A DNA stretch of 64,000 nt. Origin: Methylobacterium brachiatum. GTDB lineage: Bacteria; Pseudomonadota; Alphaproteobacteria; Rhizobiales; Beijerinckiaceae. The notes under the pieces were generated by a model, which saw nothing but the letters and a program-made list of their open reading frames with translations, searched no databases and was not told the DNA's origin. Position numbers and translations under genes: made by a program. Positions within the stretch are counted from its first letter, which is position 1, and each line of letters starts with the position of its first letter. The stretch covers positions 372,001 through 436,000 of the forward strand of contig NZ_JAJALK010000004.1 in the NCBI RefSeq assembly GCF_020523825.1. The letters run 5' to 3'. Shown one piece after another: positions 40,711 through 49,322 of this stretch.

Positions 40711-41910
40711 ATGCTCGATACGGTCCCACCTCAACCTCCCACGAACTCGTCTTCCGCGCCAACGGCACCCGAACCCGAGTCGCTCGCCCATGGCCTGCGC
40801 AGGCGATTCGGGCAGATCGTGCTGGTGTTACAGGGAGGCGGGGCTCTCGGCGCCTACCAGGTCGGCGTCTACCAGGCCCTGCACGAGGCCGGGATCGAGC
40901 CCGATTGGGTCATCGGCACCTCCATCGGTGCCATCAACGCCAGCCTGATCGCGGGAAATCCCCTGGAGCGCCGCCTCGAACGTCTCGATGCGTTCTGGAG
41001 CCGGGTCGAGCATGGTCCGCTGCATCGGACTTTGTCGGCGCTGCCGGTGTTCGGCACCTACGCCGCCAACTGGCTGACGATCACGCAAGGGATCGAACCG
41101 TTCTTCACTCCCAACCCGTTTGCCTTTGCCGGGCCGCATGTGCCGCTTGGTGCCGAGCAGGCGGGCTACTACTCGACCCGCCCGCTTGAGGCGACGCTGC
41201 GGGATCTCGTCGACCAACCGACGCTGAACCACGGCGGCTGCCGCCTCACGGTGGGGGCGGCGAACGTGGGCACCGGGCAGATGCGTTACTTCGACAGCCG
41301 GGACATGCGTCTTGACCTACGCCATGTCATGGCCTCCGGAGCGCTGCCTCCAGCCTTCCCGGCGGTCCGCATCGACGGCCAGCTTTACTGGGACGGAGGT
41401 ATCCTCTCGAACACGCCTGTCGAGGCGGTGTTCGACGACAACCCGCGCCGGAACTCCCTGGTGTTCGCGATCCATATCTGGAATCCGGAGGGAGCGGAGC
41501 CAACCAGTATCTGGGAGGTGATGGGCCGCCAAAAGGACCTGCAATACGCGAGCCGCGCCCATACCCACATCACTCGGCAGAAGCAGTTGCACCGGCTCCG
41601 CCACGTCGTCGCGGAGCTCGCCAGGCGCCTGCCGGAGGAGGAGCGACAAACGCCGGAGGTGCGGGAGCTTGAGAGCTTCGGATGCCTGACGCGCATGCAT
41701 GTGGTGCGGCTCCTCGCACAGCCGGTGGAGGGCCAGGACCATACGGGCGACGTCGACTTCAGCCGCGACGGCATCGCGGCGCGGCGGCAGGCTGGTTACG
41801 AGAACACCCGTAAGGCACTCGCCGACGCGCCCTGGGAGCGGGCGGTCGACGAGGTGGAAGGGCTTGTCCTCCACGAGAACGCGTCCGATCCGTCCGTCGG
41901 GTCGCTCTGA
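40711..41910 (+). CDS. Patatin-like phospholipase (DUF3734 C-terminal domain)
   Basis: A 399 aa predicted lipid hydrolase. The oxyanion loop QGGGALGAYQVGVYQAL is followed by nucleophile Ser71 in GTSIG and Asp228 in DGG. The C-terminal third (ASRAHTHITRQKQLHRLRHV, then GCLTRMHVVRLL and DHTGDVDFSRDGIAARRQAGY) is the DUF3734 region often fused to bacterial patatins. ATG 40711 was chosen over ATG 40699 because GGAGG at 40701 is correctly spaced for it. Unlike the patatin at 30,090 it has no cyclic nucleotide domain. Confidence 0.88.
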   Translation: MLDTVPPQPPTNSSSAPTAPEPESLAHGLRRRFGQIVLVLQGGGALGAYQVGVYQALHEAGIEPDWVIGTSIGAINASLIAGNPLERRLERLDAFWSRVEHGPLHRTLSALPVFGTYAANWLTITQGIEPFFTPNPFAFAGPHVPLGAEQAGYYSTRPLEATLRDLVDQPTLNHGGCRLTVGAANVGTGQMRYFDSRDMRLDLRHVMASGALPPAFPAVRIDGQLYWDGGILSNTPVEAVFDDNPRRNSLVFAIHIWNPEGAEPTSIWEVMGRQKDLQYASRAHTHITRQKQLHRLRHVVAELARRLPEEERQTPEVRELESFGCLTRMHVVRLLAQPVEGQDHTGDVDFSRDGIAARRQAGYENTRKALADAPWERAVDEVEGLVLHENASDPSVGSL

Positions 41911-42111
41911 GATCCCGGAGCGGTTTCCTATCGGAAGTGCATACGATTTGGCCCGCTCCAGCAGGTTTGCGCGGGATCAGCCGCGTCGGGTTGGACCGCA
42001 CGTCCTCGAAGTTCGAAGCCGGAGGGCATCGTCTTGATGCGCAATCGGCATTTCACGGCGCTGGTACATTCCTCGAAAGTCTAAATCCAATAATAACTTT
42101 GGAGTTATGTC

Positions 42112-42378
42112 ATGATGAAAACACTGACGCTCGCCGGCGCGCTCATTGTCACAACATCTGGATATGCTTTGGCCCAGCAAACCTTTTCAGCGTGGGGGCA
42201 TGACTTTACCGTCTCGCAGTTCGCGCCCCAGCAGATGATGGTCGGCGTCGCGACCGACAGCAAGACGGGGCGAAAGTTCAACGTCGTGAAGCTGAAGAAC
42301 GGGAAGATGATGGCCATCTCGCCGATCACCGGCATGCAGGGCATGCCCGAGATGGCCCAGGACGACATGGTCCAATAG
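42112..42378 (+). CDS. Small exported protein, KTGRxFNVVKLxNGKMMA family (copy 2)
   Basis: An 88 aa protein with a signal peptide (LTLAGALIVTTSGYALAQ). The core is SKTGRKFNVVKLKNGKMMA, and the tail is methionine-rich (GMQGMPEMAQDDMVQ). It shares the core with the product at 36,237, but signal and tail differ. It is preceded by an A/T-rich stretch (AAATCCAATAATAACTTTGGAG) giving a likely promoter and ribosome site. Met-rich tails often bind copper, but this is a guess. Confidence 0.6.
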   Translation: MMKTLTLAGALIVTTSGYALAQQTFSAWGHDFTVSQFAPQQMMVGVATDSKTGRKFNVVKLKNGKMMAISPITGMQGMPEMAQDDMVQ

Positions 42379-42783
42379 GCCGGATTTAGGGCTCACTCAT
42401 CCCTGATGGTTCGGGTGCCTCATGAAAACGCCTTCGAACGTTCTCGGGGCGCCCGTTCCGTTGTTCTGATCCAGATCGGGTGCGTGGCCAGGATCAGGCT
42501 CTGAAGCGCTAGGCATCCACCTGTGCTCGACGACATGGTCACCCTGGTCGGTGCGCGGTTCACGGGGCACGCACTGTGGACGCACTTCCGCCTGGCCTCG
42601 TTCAACCTAACGCACGGCTTTAGGAGCGCCCATGGGCGCGGGGGCATGGTGGACTACTGCTTAATAAGGACGGATCACTTAGGCGCGTCCGCGTCCTGCA
42701 AGATCATATTGCTCTTCGTTGGCGTCAAACACCGGTCACGTGAGCATTGTAGTCCATAGCACTTCTGCCAGGATCGTGATGCC
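42379..42783. other. Gap without a recognised gene
   Basis: About 400 bases with no convincing coding frame on either strand. A 78-codon frame at 42,523 has atypical composition (many Leu, His, Cys; rare codons) and no ribosome site. Short A/T-rich stretches such as GACTACTGCTTAATAAGGACGGATCAC stand out from the GC-rich surroundings. It may be decayed mobile DNA. Confidence 0.4.
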
Positions 42784-43026
42784 ATGCAAATCCATGACCT
42801 CGATCAGGCGGCCGCGTTAACGGTCTGGCCTCGTACGACTCCCGCTAGGATTGCGCGGAGCAAGGACTATGTGACCCTTCGCGAGGCGCTCGATGCGGCC
42901 GGCAAGGCCATGGCGGCGGAGGACGTCCGGACCTGGATCATCACAGAGGCCGGCGACATCCTGTCCCCGAGCTGGATCGAGGCTCGTGTGGGGACGCCCC
43001 TCGCCGGCCGCCGTCCCCACACATGA
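42784..43026 (+). CDS. Small hypothetical protein (80 aa)
   Basis: It begins MQIHDLDQAAALTVWPRTTPA and contains SKDYVTLREALDAAGKAMAAED and VRTWIITEAGDILSPSWIEAR. This reads as a compact helix-strand protein with good codon use. I believe such short proteins recur in Methylobacterium genomes, but I cannot name a function. It converges with the CYTH-CHAD gene at 43,166. Confidence 0.5.
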   Translation: MQIHDLDQAAALTVWPRTTPARIARSKDYVTLREALDAAGKAMAAEDVRTWIITEAGDILSPSWIEARVGTPLAGRRPHT

Positions 43027-43165
43027 CAAGCGCCAATCTGGATGCATACACGGGCGAACGGTTCGTAACTGCCCTCGTCCCATGCCGAGCAGTAAGCCAC
43101 CTCAGGCATCCGCCGCCCGCATTGACGCACGTCCTCGCCGGCACCGTCTTTGGCTGGGCACTGCA

Positions 43166-44707
43166 TCAACGCCAGAATGGCCGCACGTCGATCAATGCCT
43201 CATGCGCCTTCGCTGCCGAAGCCACGAGCTTCGTTGCCCTTGCCTCGATATCCGCGGCCGTCATCCCCGCCGCGAACAACGCCGAGCCCGAACCGGCCTC
43301 GGTCAACTCGTTAAGCAACTCGTGACCGGTGGTGATATCGTTAAGATCGCCCAGGCTGTCTTGCAGGTCTTCGAGTGCCGCAACGAACGCCATGTGGCGC
43401 TTGCTGGCTTTCTTATCAATGTAAAGGCCCGCGAAGAACTCGGCGCCATAACGCAGCTTCTTCGCCGCGATGCGGACGTTATGGCGTTCCTCGGCGTTAA
43501 GGCTCTCAAGGTCTCGACCACGCTTCTTGACCTGACGCCTGCGTTTCTCCAGCACGCCGGCCGCGAACGCAATCGCCGGCTGATCACGGCGTCGGGCATC
43601 CCTGTCGTCGCCGGACGTGAGCCATGATCCGGCGTTGATCCAGGCCACCAGTTCGAGGATGAACCTGCGCCATTCCTCCGAGGCCAGGGTCTTCCGGACG
43701 GCCTCATAGGCCTCGGTGCGCTGGGCTTCGAGGTGCTTCTCCAGGTTGAGCAGCCCACCCTCGTCCGGATGGCGCGCACGCTCGGCGGGTAAGGTCCTGG
43801 TTAGGAAGACATCGAGGTTGCGTGCCCGGCCCAGCGGCGCCGAGAGCCGCTTGAGGGCGGCCCGCATGGCCTCGCTCCGGCCGTCCGCGATCATGTCGCC
43901 GAAGAGCGAGAACGCCGACCGCAGGCGGCGGATCGCGACACGCGTCTGGTGAAGGGCGCCGACATCGCGACGTTCGAGGATGACATCCTCGTTGAGACGC
44001 ATGTGCCGCAAGCAGGCGTGGGCGATGCTTCGGAAGGCGTCGGCCGCCGTCATCTCTTCCAAAAGCAGGACCGGCTCCGCCTTGCGCATGCCGTTCGGTT
44101 CACCGTCGATCAGGGCGAACCCGCGCTCCGGCTTGGTCCGGACCCCGAGCCTCACAGAGACCTGGGAACACATCTCGTGGGCGAGGTCGAAGAGGTCGGC
44201 CGGCGAACCCTCCTTCAGTTCGAGTTCGATCTCGCTGATGGTCACGGCGTCGGAAGCGCGCTTCCCGGCGGTCTGAGTGATGCGGCCTTGATCCAACGCG
44301 ACCTCGATGCGCGAGGCACCCTGTTCGACATGATAGGCGAGGCGCTCGACGGCAACCGTGAACATAGGCGCGAGCTTCGTGTTCTTTCCCAGCAACTTGG
44401 CCAGGGGCGTACCTTCCAGGGCGTCGCGGTCGGGTTCCGGTCCCTCGACCGGCCGCTCCCACTCCGACCGTTCGAGCAATCCGTCGCCGGCGCCCTTCGC
44501 GGTCTGCACGTATCCATCCTTCGTGCCCCGCACCCGCAGGACGTATCCGGCCTCGCGCAGCCGCCCGTCGTGCGTATCGAAGTAGACGGAGTTCAGCTGA
44601 TCCCGCTCCTCGCCGACGGCGCCCCGAAGACGCGGGTGCTCCCGCAGAATGGTCAGGTCGGACGCGTCGCAGACCAACTTAAGTTCGATTTCTTTCGGTG
44701 CTGTCAT
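43166..44707 (-). CDS. CYTH and CHAD domain-containing protein (inorganic triphosphatase-like)
   Basis: A 513 aa protein. The N-terminal CYTH/triphosphate-tunnel domain starts with the signature EIELKL and contains VYFDTHDGRLREAGYVLRVR, EWERPVEGPEP and SEIELELKEG. The C-terminal alpha-helical CHAD domain carries histidine and basic motifs such as LHQTRVAIRRLRSAFSLF, RNLDVFLTR and HNVRIAAKKLRYGAEFFAG. CYTH enzymes hydrolyse tripolyphosphate and CHAD domains bind polyphosphate. The ATG at 44,707 directly precedes the CYTH motif. The gene lies next to the selenium island but has no known link with it. Confidence 0.9.
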   Translation of the reverse strand: MTAPKEIELKLVCDASDLTILREHPRLRGAVGEERDQLNSVYFDTHDGRLREAGYVLRVRGTKDGYVQTAKGAGDGLLERSEWERPVEGPEPDRDALEGTPLAKLLGKNTKLAPMFTVAVERLAYHVEQGASRIEVALDQGRITQTAGKRASDAVTISEIELELKEGSPADLFDLAHEMCSQVSVRLGVRTKPERGFALIDGEPNGMRKAEPVLLLEEMTAADAFRSIAHACLRHMRLNEDVILERRDVGALHQTRVAIRRLRSAFSLFGDMIADGRSEAMRAALKRLSAPLGRARNLDVFLTRTLPAERARHPDEGGLLNLEKHLEAQRTEAYEAVRKTLASEEWRRFILELVAWINAGSWLTSGDDRDARRRDQPAIAFAAGVLEKRRRQVKKRGRDLESLNAEERHNVRIAAKKLRYGAEFFAGLYIDKKASKRHMAFVAALEDLQDSLGDLNDITTGHELLNELTEAGSGSALFAAGMTAADIEARATKLVASAAKAHEALIDVRPFWR

Positions 44708-45101
44708 CGAATCGTTGTATCGCTCTGAACGCGACCCTTAAAGAGGGAGCGCCATCGAAAGGCGAAAATCCCCTTGGGAATGAGGTGCTCGGGAGCTGGC
44801 GACGGATCTTGCATTTCGATGGTGATGTCGACCCAGCATCGACTGCGTGGTGGAGGCACTCGATTGCCCGGGGTCCCTGAGGCTGACCGACACGGGTCCA
44901 GAATGGCGCCTTATCGGTCTAAATTTCCTGCGGGTCTGAAACTGCTTCCAAAAATTGACCCTACCCTAGAGCAGGGCTAAGCCATTGCGGGCTTAAGAAT
45001 TTCGGATAGCTAGGCAGGGTCACGATCGACGTCGATCGTGACCCTGCCTCGACTTTTCATGTTCCCGAAGTTTCAAGTTCTTAGAGCGAGTTCTACTGGG
45101 G
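44708..45101. other. Intergenic region left of senB
   Basis: 394 bases with no convincing gene. The notable item is the 38-bp perfect palindrome annotated separately. The short frames here have no ribosome site or recognisable domain. TTGACCCTACCCTAGAGCAGGGC lies between the CYTH-CHAD start and the palindrome and could hold promoter elements. Confidence 0.4.
45012..45049. repeat. 38-bp perfect palindrome
   Basis: AGGCAGGGTCACGATCGAC (45012-45030) is followed without a spacer by its exact reverse complement GTCGATCGTGACCCTGCCT (45031-45049). It lies 53 bp beyond the senB stop. No T run follows in the senB direction; CGACTTTT follows on the plus strand. It may be a terminator-like structure, a protein-binding site or an element end. 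Confidence 0.85.
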
Positions 45102-46067
45102 TCAAACTTCTATGCTTATCGACACGACGACGCGTCGTAGAGATTCGCGCTCCTGCGCCGGTGAAAACAGATATGCGCGCGCTGCACCTCCATTGCTCAA
45201 AGCTCGGAGAAATTGTGGATCCTCTTCGGCTCGCAGAAGCATGCCGGCGAGGGCGGCGTCGTCACCGATCGGGAAGTAGCCCGGATATGCGGGACCAAGC
45301 AGACCGATGGTACCGGGAATGCCGGAGGCGATGACCGGCAGTCCGGCTGCGATAGCCTCCGATACCACGTTGGCGCCGCCCTCCTGACGCGAACTCAGAA
45401 CCATGACCCGGCCACGGGTCAGCCAGCGCCGCACCAAGGATTGGGGACGATCCCCGAGCCATAGGTATCGCGAATTGTCAGCCATCTCGGCCCGTGCCCG
45501 GGTCGCCCAGACTTCCTCATGGGCACCACCGAGATGGACGATGCGGATGTGGGACCGCACCGGAAGCCTCCGGGCCGCACGGGCGGCGCAGAACGGGTCT
45601 TTCTCGGTGCGTAGATGCCCGATCACCAGGACTTCGAAAGCCTCCTCGGAGGCCGCCCAGCGCCGTCGACGAGGCAAGGCGGATTGGAACACCACGTCGA
45701 CCTTTTGGCGATGGCGTTCAGGAAGTGCGGCGGGGACCAGATCGTGCAGGCCAATCAGCCGGTCCGCGAGGTCGAGCGAGCGCAGGGTCGGCTCGGGATC
45801 CGCGGCGAGATAGTGGTAGATGTCCGTGCCCGTGAGGGCGACGATGAGCGGCCGTTCCGGATGGCGCGCCTTGAACCGCGCGATGGACGAGGAGCTGCGC
45901 CAGGCGTGCAGCGCCAGCATCAGATCGGCGTCCGCATCGTCCTCATACGTCGTCGCCACATCGACTTGATGGCCGAGATCGCCGAGGATGCGAGCCCAGC
46001 GCACTGCCGTGGTCCGGTTGCCGGCGCGGGATGTCTTCGCGGCCGGCGTGATGAGGCTGATCTTCAT
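45102..46067 (-). CDS. senB: Selenosugar synthase SenB
   Basis: A 321 aa GT4-like (GT-B) glycosyltransferase. Known SenB enzymes use selenophosphate and a UDP-sugar to make a 1-selenosugar. The canonical opening MKISLITPAAKTSRAGNRTTA is present, then LMLALHAWRSSSSI, VALTGTDIYHYL, a central VLVIGHLRTEKDPFCAARA and the donor block SSRQEGGANVVSEAIAAGLPVIAS. These match the selenium-associated glycosyltransferase family (TIGR04348 as I recall it). ATG 46067 is 27 bp from the divergent senA start. Pairing with senA and selD makes the assignment strong. Confidence 0.9.
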   Translation of the reverse strand: MKISLITPAAKTSRAGNRTTAVRWARILGDLGHQVDVATTYEDDADADLMLALHAWRSSSSIARFKARHPERPLIVALTGTDIYHYLAADPEPTLRSLDLADRLIGLHDLVPAALPERHRQKVDVVFQSALPRRRRWAASEEAFEVLVIGHLRTEKDPFCAARAARRLPVRSHIRIVHLGGAHEEVWATRARAEMADNSRYLWLGDRPQSLVRRWLTRGRVMVLSSRQEGGANVVSEAIAAGLPVIASGIPGTIGLLGPAYPGYFPIGDDAALAGMLLRAEEDPQFLRALSNGGAARAYLFSPAQERESLRRVVVSISIEV

Positions 46068-46094
46068 GGGTTCGACAGGCTTCCGGGACGATTG

Positions 46095-47399
46095 ATGAAC
46101 GCACAGGTTTCCGCCGCCGGTCTCGTGGCTATGCTGCAGGATGCCCGGGCGCGAACGCTTGAATTGGTGGCAGGCCTCGACCGTGAGCGTCTCATGGGGC
46201 CGCAGCTCGACATCGTGAATCCCCTTTTGTGGGAAATCGGGCATCTCGCCTGGTTTCACGAGCATTTCATCCTTCGCGGTCTCGACGGGCAGCCGCCCCT
46301 GATGTCGGAGGCCGACGGGCTTTACGATTCCGCGCGGGTGCCCCATGGGACGCGCTGGTCGATCCCGCTGCCCCCACTGGTCGACACCCTCGCCTACATG
46401 GCGAGCGTTCACGACGCGCTGGTCCGGCGCCTCGCTGGCCGCGAGCCCACGCCGCAGGAGGCCGAACTCTACCAGCTCGTCACCTACCACGAGGACATGC
46501 ACGACGAGGCCTTCACCTATTCGCGCCAAACCCTCGGCTATCCGGCGCCGACCTTCGCAGTATCCACCTCAGCACGGGCCGCGGGTTCCGGCCCCTGGCC
46601 CGGCGACGTCCCGGTCAGCGGAGGCATCTGGCGGCTTGGGTCGGAGCCTGGCGACGGCTTCGTCTTCGACAATGAGAAATGGGCGCATCCCGTACCGGTT
46701 ACGCCGTTTCGCATCGCTCGCGCGCCGGTGACGAACGCTGAGTTCGCGGCGTTCGTCACCGATGGCGGTTACCGTGAGGCAGCCTACTGGGACCCGGAGG
46801 GGGCGAAGTGGCGCGAAGGCTGCCGCGCCGAACACCCAGTTTACTGGACGCGCCGTGGGGCACGGGAGTGGACCGTGCGGAGGTTCGACCGCGAGGAGCC
46901 GCTGGCGCCCGATCAGCCGGTCATCCACGTCAATTGGCATGAGGCGAATGCCTATTGCCGCTGGGCGGGCCGCCGCTTGCCGACGGAAGCCGAGTGGGAG
47001 GCCGCCGCCGCAGGTGCGCCGGCGCTCCCCGACACCTTGAGCGAGACCAAGCGCGCCTATCCTTGGGGCGTCGAGGTTCCGACGCCCGAGCTTGCCAATC
47101 TCGATGGCGGTCACCTTGGCTGCGTCGATGTCGCGGCCCATCCCGAGGGCGACAGCGCCTGGGGTTGCCGACAGATGATCGGGAACGTCTGGGAATGGAC
47201 GGCGAGCCCGTTCCTGCCTTTCCCCGGCTTCGCGCCCGACGCCTACAAGGAATACTCGGAGCCTGCCTTCGGGACGCGCAAGGTGCTACGCGGCGGCGCC
47301 TGGGTGACCCGCTCGCGCATGGTCGACAACGCCTATCGCAACTTCTTCGGCCCGGAGCGTCGCGACGTTTTCGCGGGCTTCCGGACAGTGGCGCTCTAA
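46095..47399 (+). CDS. senA: Selenoneine synthase SenA (EgtB-like)
   Basis: A 434 aa non-heme iron enzyme that joins the selenosugar to N-trimethylhistidine (hercynine) oxidatively, giving the selenoneine precursor. The N-terminal DinB-like part carries the three-His iron site: His50 in LLWEIGHLAWFHEHF and His132/His136 in YHEDMHDEA. The C-terminal FGE/sulfatase-modifying domain includes WAGRRLPTEAEWEAAA, GNVWEWTASPF and VLRGGAWVTRSRMVDNAYRNF, ending GFRTVAL. EgtB is the nearest alternative, but adjacency to senB and selD favours SenA. The hercynine-forming methyltransferase (EgtD) is not in this window. Its stop overlaps the convergent phosphorylase by 4 bp. Confidence 0.88.
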   Translation: MNAQVSAAGLVAMLQDARARTLELVAGLDRERLMGPQLDIVNPLLWEIGHLAWFHEHFILRGLDGQPPLMSEADGLYDSARVPHGTRWSIPLPPLVDTLAYMASVHDALVRRLAGREPTPQEAELYQLVTYHEDMHDEAFTYSRQTLGYPAPTFAVSTSARAAGSGPWPGDVPVSGGIWRLGSEPGDGFVFDNEKWAHPVPVTPFRIARAPVTNAEFAAFVTDGGYREAAYWDPEGAKWREGCRAEHPVYWTRRGAREWTVRRFDREEPLAPDQPVIHVNWHEANAYCRWAGRRLPTEAEWEAAAAGAPALPDTLSETKRAYPWGVEVPTPELANLDGGHLGCVDVAAHPEGDSAWGCRQMIGNVWEWTASPFLPFPGFAPDAYKEYSEPAFGTRKVLRGGAWVTRSRMVDNAYRNFFGPERRDVFAGFRTVAL

Positions 47400-48199
47400 C
47401 GCCTCGCGAACCAGGCCTTGGCGACGGCGGCAACGAGACGGAGCGCCGCCGTCGCGCCGTTGGCCTCGCCCTTCTCGAAGTCTCCGGCTTGCCCCATCTG
47501 GTTGGTGACGTGGGCAAAGCATAGGACTGCCTTGTCACGCGCTTGCGCGAAGGCATAGAGCGCTGCCGCTTCCATCTCGACGGCGAGAATGCCCCGCGCC
47601 CGGGCCGCGTCGATGGCCTGCCGGGTCTCCCGATAGGGCGCATCGGTCGTCCAGGTCGCACCTCGCTCCACCGGTTCGCCGATCTCGGTCAGGGCGGGGG
47701 CGATGGTGGCAACGAGGCCGGCCGACGCCTGCGCAAATTCGGCCGGCGGCAAGTAGTGATAGCTCGTACCCTCGTCGCGAAGCGCTGCCTCGATCAGGAT
47801 GAAGTAGGGCGGGGCCCGCAAGTCCGTGATCTGACCGGATGACGTCACACTGATCAAAAGTTCGCAGCCCGCGGCGAACATCTGCTCGGCCACCAGCACG
47901 GCATAGGGCGCGCCGACCGCGCAGCCGACAATGCCGACATCATGCCCTTCGCGTTCGAACCGGTGGAGTTCACTGTGATAGCAGGCCCAGTCGGGATCGA
48001 GCCGCCCCTGGTCCGTCGCACGCAGGTAGCGGACCATGTCGCCGTCCGGGTCGAGCACGCATAGGGCGGGCACGGATCGCGCGGCGAGCCCGCGCTGCCG
48101 CCGGGCCTCACGAAGGAGGCTTTCGGGCGTGAACTCCGAGGCCCGCTCGTGCGCCTTGTCGCGCATGATTGGGGCGAGTTCCGCATCGCTCGGCTGCAT
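47396..48199 (-). CDS. Nucleoside phosphorylase-like protein
   Basis: A 267 aa member of the PNP/UDP phosphorylase superfamily. It shows VGIVGCAVGAPYAVLVAEQM, LLISVTSSGQITDL, the base-site region TTDAPYRETRQAIDAARARG and the ribose-binding ILAVEMEAAALYAFAQ. These enzymes split a nucleoside with phosphate into base and ribose-1-phosphate. It starts 9 bp after the senC stop on the same strand, so it is the last gene of the radical SAM - HAD - senC operon. Its link with selenium is undescribed to my knowledge. It might handle a sugar phosphate or a selenonucleoside. Confidence 0.82.
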   Translation of the reverse strand: MQPSDAELAPIMRDKAHERASEFTPESLLREARRQRGLAARSVPALCVLDPDGDMVRYLRATDQGRLDPDWACYHSELHRFEREGHDVGIVGCAVGAPYAVLVAEQMFAAGCELLISVTSSGQITDLRAPPYFILIEAALRDEGTSYHYLPPAEFAQASAGLVATIAPALTEIGEPVERGATWTTDAPYRETRQAIDAARARGILAVEMEAAALYAFAQARDKAVLCFAHVTNQMGQAGDFEKGEANGATAALRLVAAVAKAWFARR

Positions 48200-48208
48200 C
48201 GGGGCGCC

Positions 48209-49276
48209 TCAGGCCTCGACCCGGATGCCGGCGGTCCCGGTTTCGAACCGCCCGACGACGGCGGCTTGGGCAAAGCCCGCGGCCCGGATTTGGACGAGGA
48301 TCGCCTCGGCGCGCGCGGGCGTGCAGGTCACGAGCAATCCCCCGGATGTCTGGGGATCGGTGAGAATATGCCGGCGCCAGTCCGGCAGGTCTTCGGGAAG
48401 GGTGACCTGGCCGCCGAAGCTCGCCCAATTGCGGTGCGAGGCACCCGTGACGAAGCCGTCCTGCGCCAAGGCCTCGGCCTGTGGCAGAAGCGGGATCGCG
48501 CCACCGTCGATGACGAAGGTCAGGCCGGCGCCTCGCGCCAGTTCCAGACCATGTCCAAGGAGACCGAAGCCGGTGATGTCGGTCATGGCGTGGACCTCCG
48601 CATCGCACGCCAGATCCGCCCCGACCTTGTTAAGGCGCGTCGTGGTGGCGACGAAGTCGGCATAGCCCTCGCTGTCCAGCGCCTCGCGCTTGATCGCGGC
48701 GGAGTAGATCCCGACGCCAAGGGGCTTGGTCAGGATCGCGACGTCCCCGGCCCGCGCGTCGGCATTGCGCCTGACCCGGGCACGGTCGCACAGCCCGATG
48801 ACCGCGAGGCCGTAGATCGGCTCAGGCGTATCGATGGAGTGGCCGCCGGCGATCGGGATGCCCGCCTCGGCGCAGGTGCTCGCACCGCCTTTCAGGATCC
48901 TGGCTACGACCTCAGGGGCGATCTTACCGACGGGCATGCCAAGGATGGCGAGCGCCAGAATCGGCTTGCCGCCCATCGCGTAGACATCCGAGATCGCGTT
49001 CGTGGCTGCGATGCGTCCGAAGTCATGCGGATCGTCGACCATCGGCGTGAAGAAGTCGGTCGTGGCGATGAGGCAGGTGCCGTCGTCGAGCGCCCAGACC
49101 GCGGCGTCGTCCGCCGTCTCGTTCCCGACGAGCAGGCGCTCAAACGGACCCGCCGCCGGCTGATCGGCCAGCAAGGTGCGCAGGACCTCCGGGTCGAGCT
49201 TGCAGCCGCAGCCGCCGCCATGGGCGAGGCTCGTCAGCCGGACCGGGGGCATATCGAGCTTGGGATCCTCAGACAT
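48209..49276 (-). CDS. senC: Selenophosphate synthase (SelD/SenC)
   Basis: A 355 aa ATP-dependent enzyme making selenophosphate from selenide. The active-site loop GCGCK has Cys23 and Lys26, equivalent to E. coli Cys17 and Lys20, so the residue is Cys, not selenocysteine. The PurM-like N-domain has [20 protein letters not shown] and [11 protein letters not shown]. The C-domain has [18 protein letters not shown] and [10 protein letters not shown]. No selA, selB or tRNA-Sec gene is seen nearby, so its selenophosphate is probably for SenB. It follows the HAD gene by 46 bp in the same orientation. Confidence 0.93.
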   Translation of the reverse strand: MSEDPKLDMPPVRLTSLAHGGGCGCKLDPEVLRTLLADQPAAGPFERLLVGNETADDAAVWALDDGTCLIATTDFFTPMVDDPHDFGRIAATNAISDVYAMGGKPILALAILGMPVGKIAPEVVARILKGGASTCAEAGIPIAGGHSIDTPEPIYGLAVIGLCDRARVRRNADARAGDVAILTKPLGVGIYSAAIKREALDSEGYADFVATTTRLNKVGADLACDAEVHAMTDITGFGLLGHGLELARGAGLTFVIDGGAIPLLPQAEALAQDGFVTGASHRNWASFGGQVTLPEDLPDWRRHILTDPQTSGGLLVTCTPARAEAILVQIRAAGFAQAAVVGRFETGTAGIRVEA

Positions 49277-49322
49277 TGCGACCTCTGACAGATGGAAACA
49301 CGGGATTGTCGTAAGGCTGGTC

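Noticed and set aside
42523..42759. 78-codon frame in the gap after the second small exported protein
   Set aside because: No ribosome site, atypical codons and no recognisable domain.
48209..49276. Selenoprotein form of SelD
   Set aside because: The active-site position is encoded as cysteine in GCGCK; no in-frame TGA is present.
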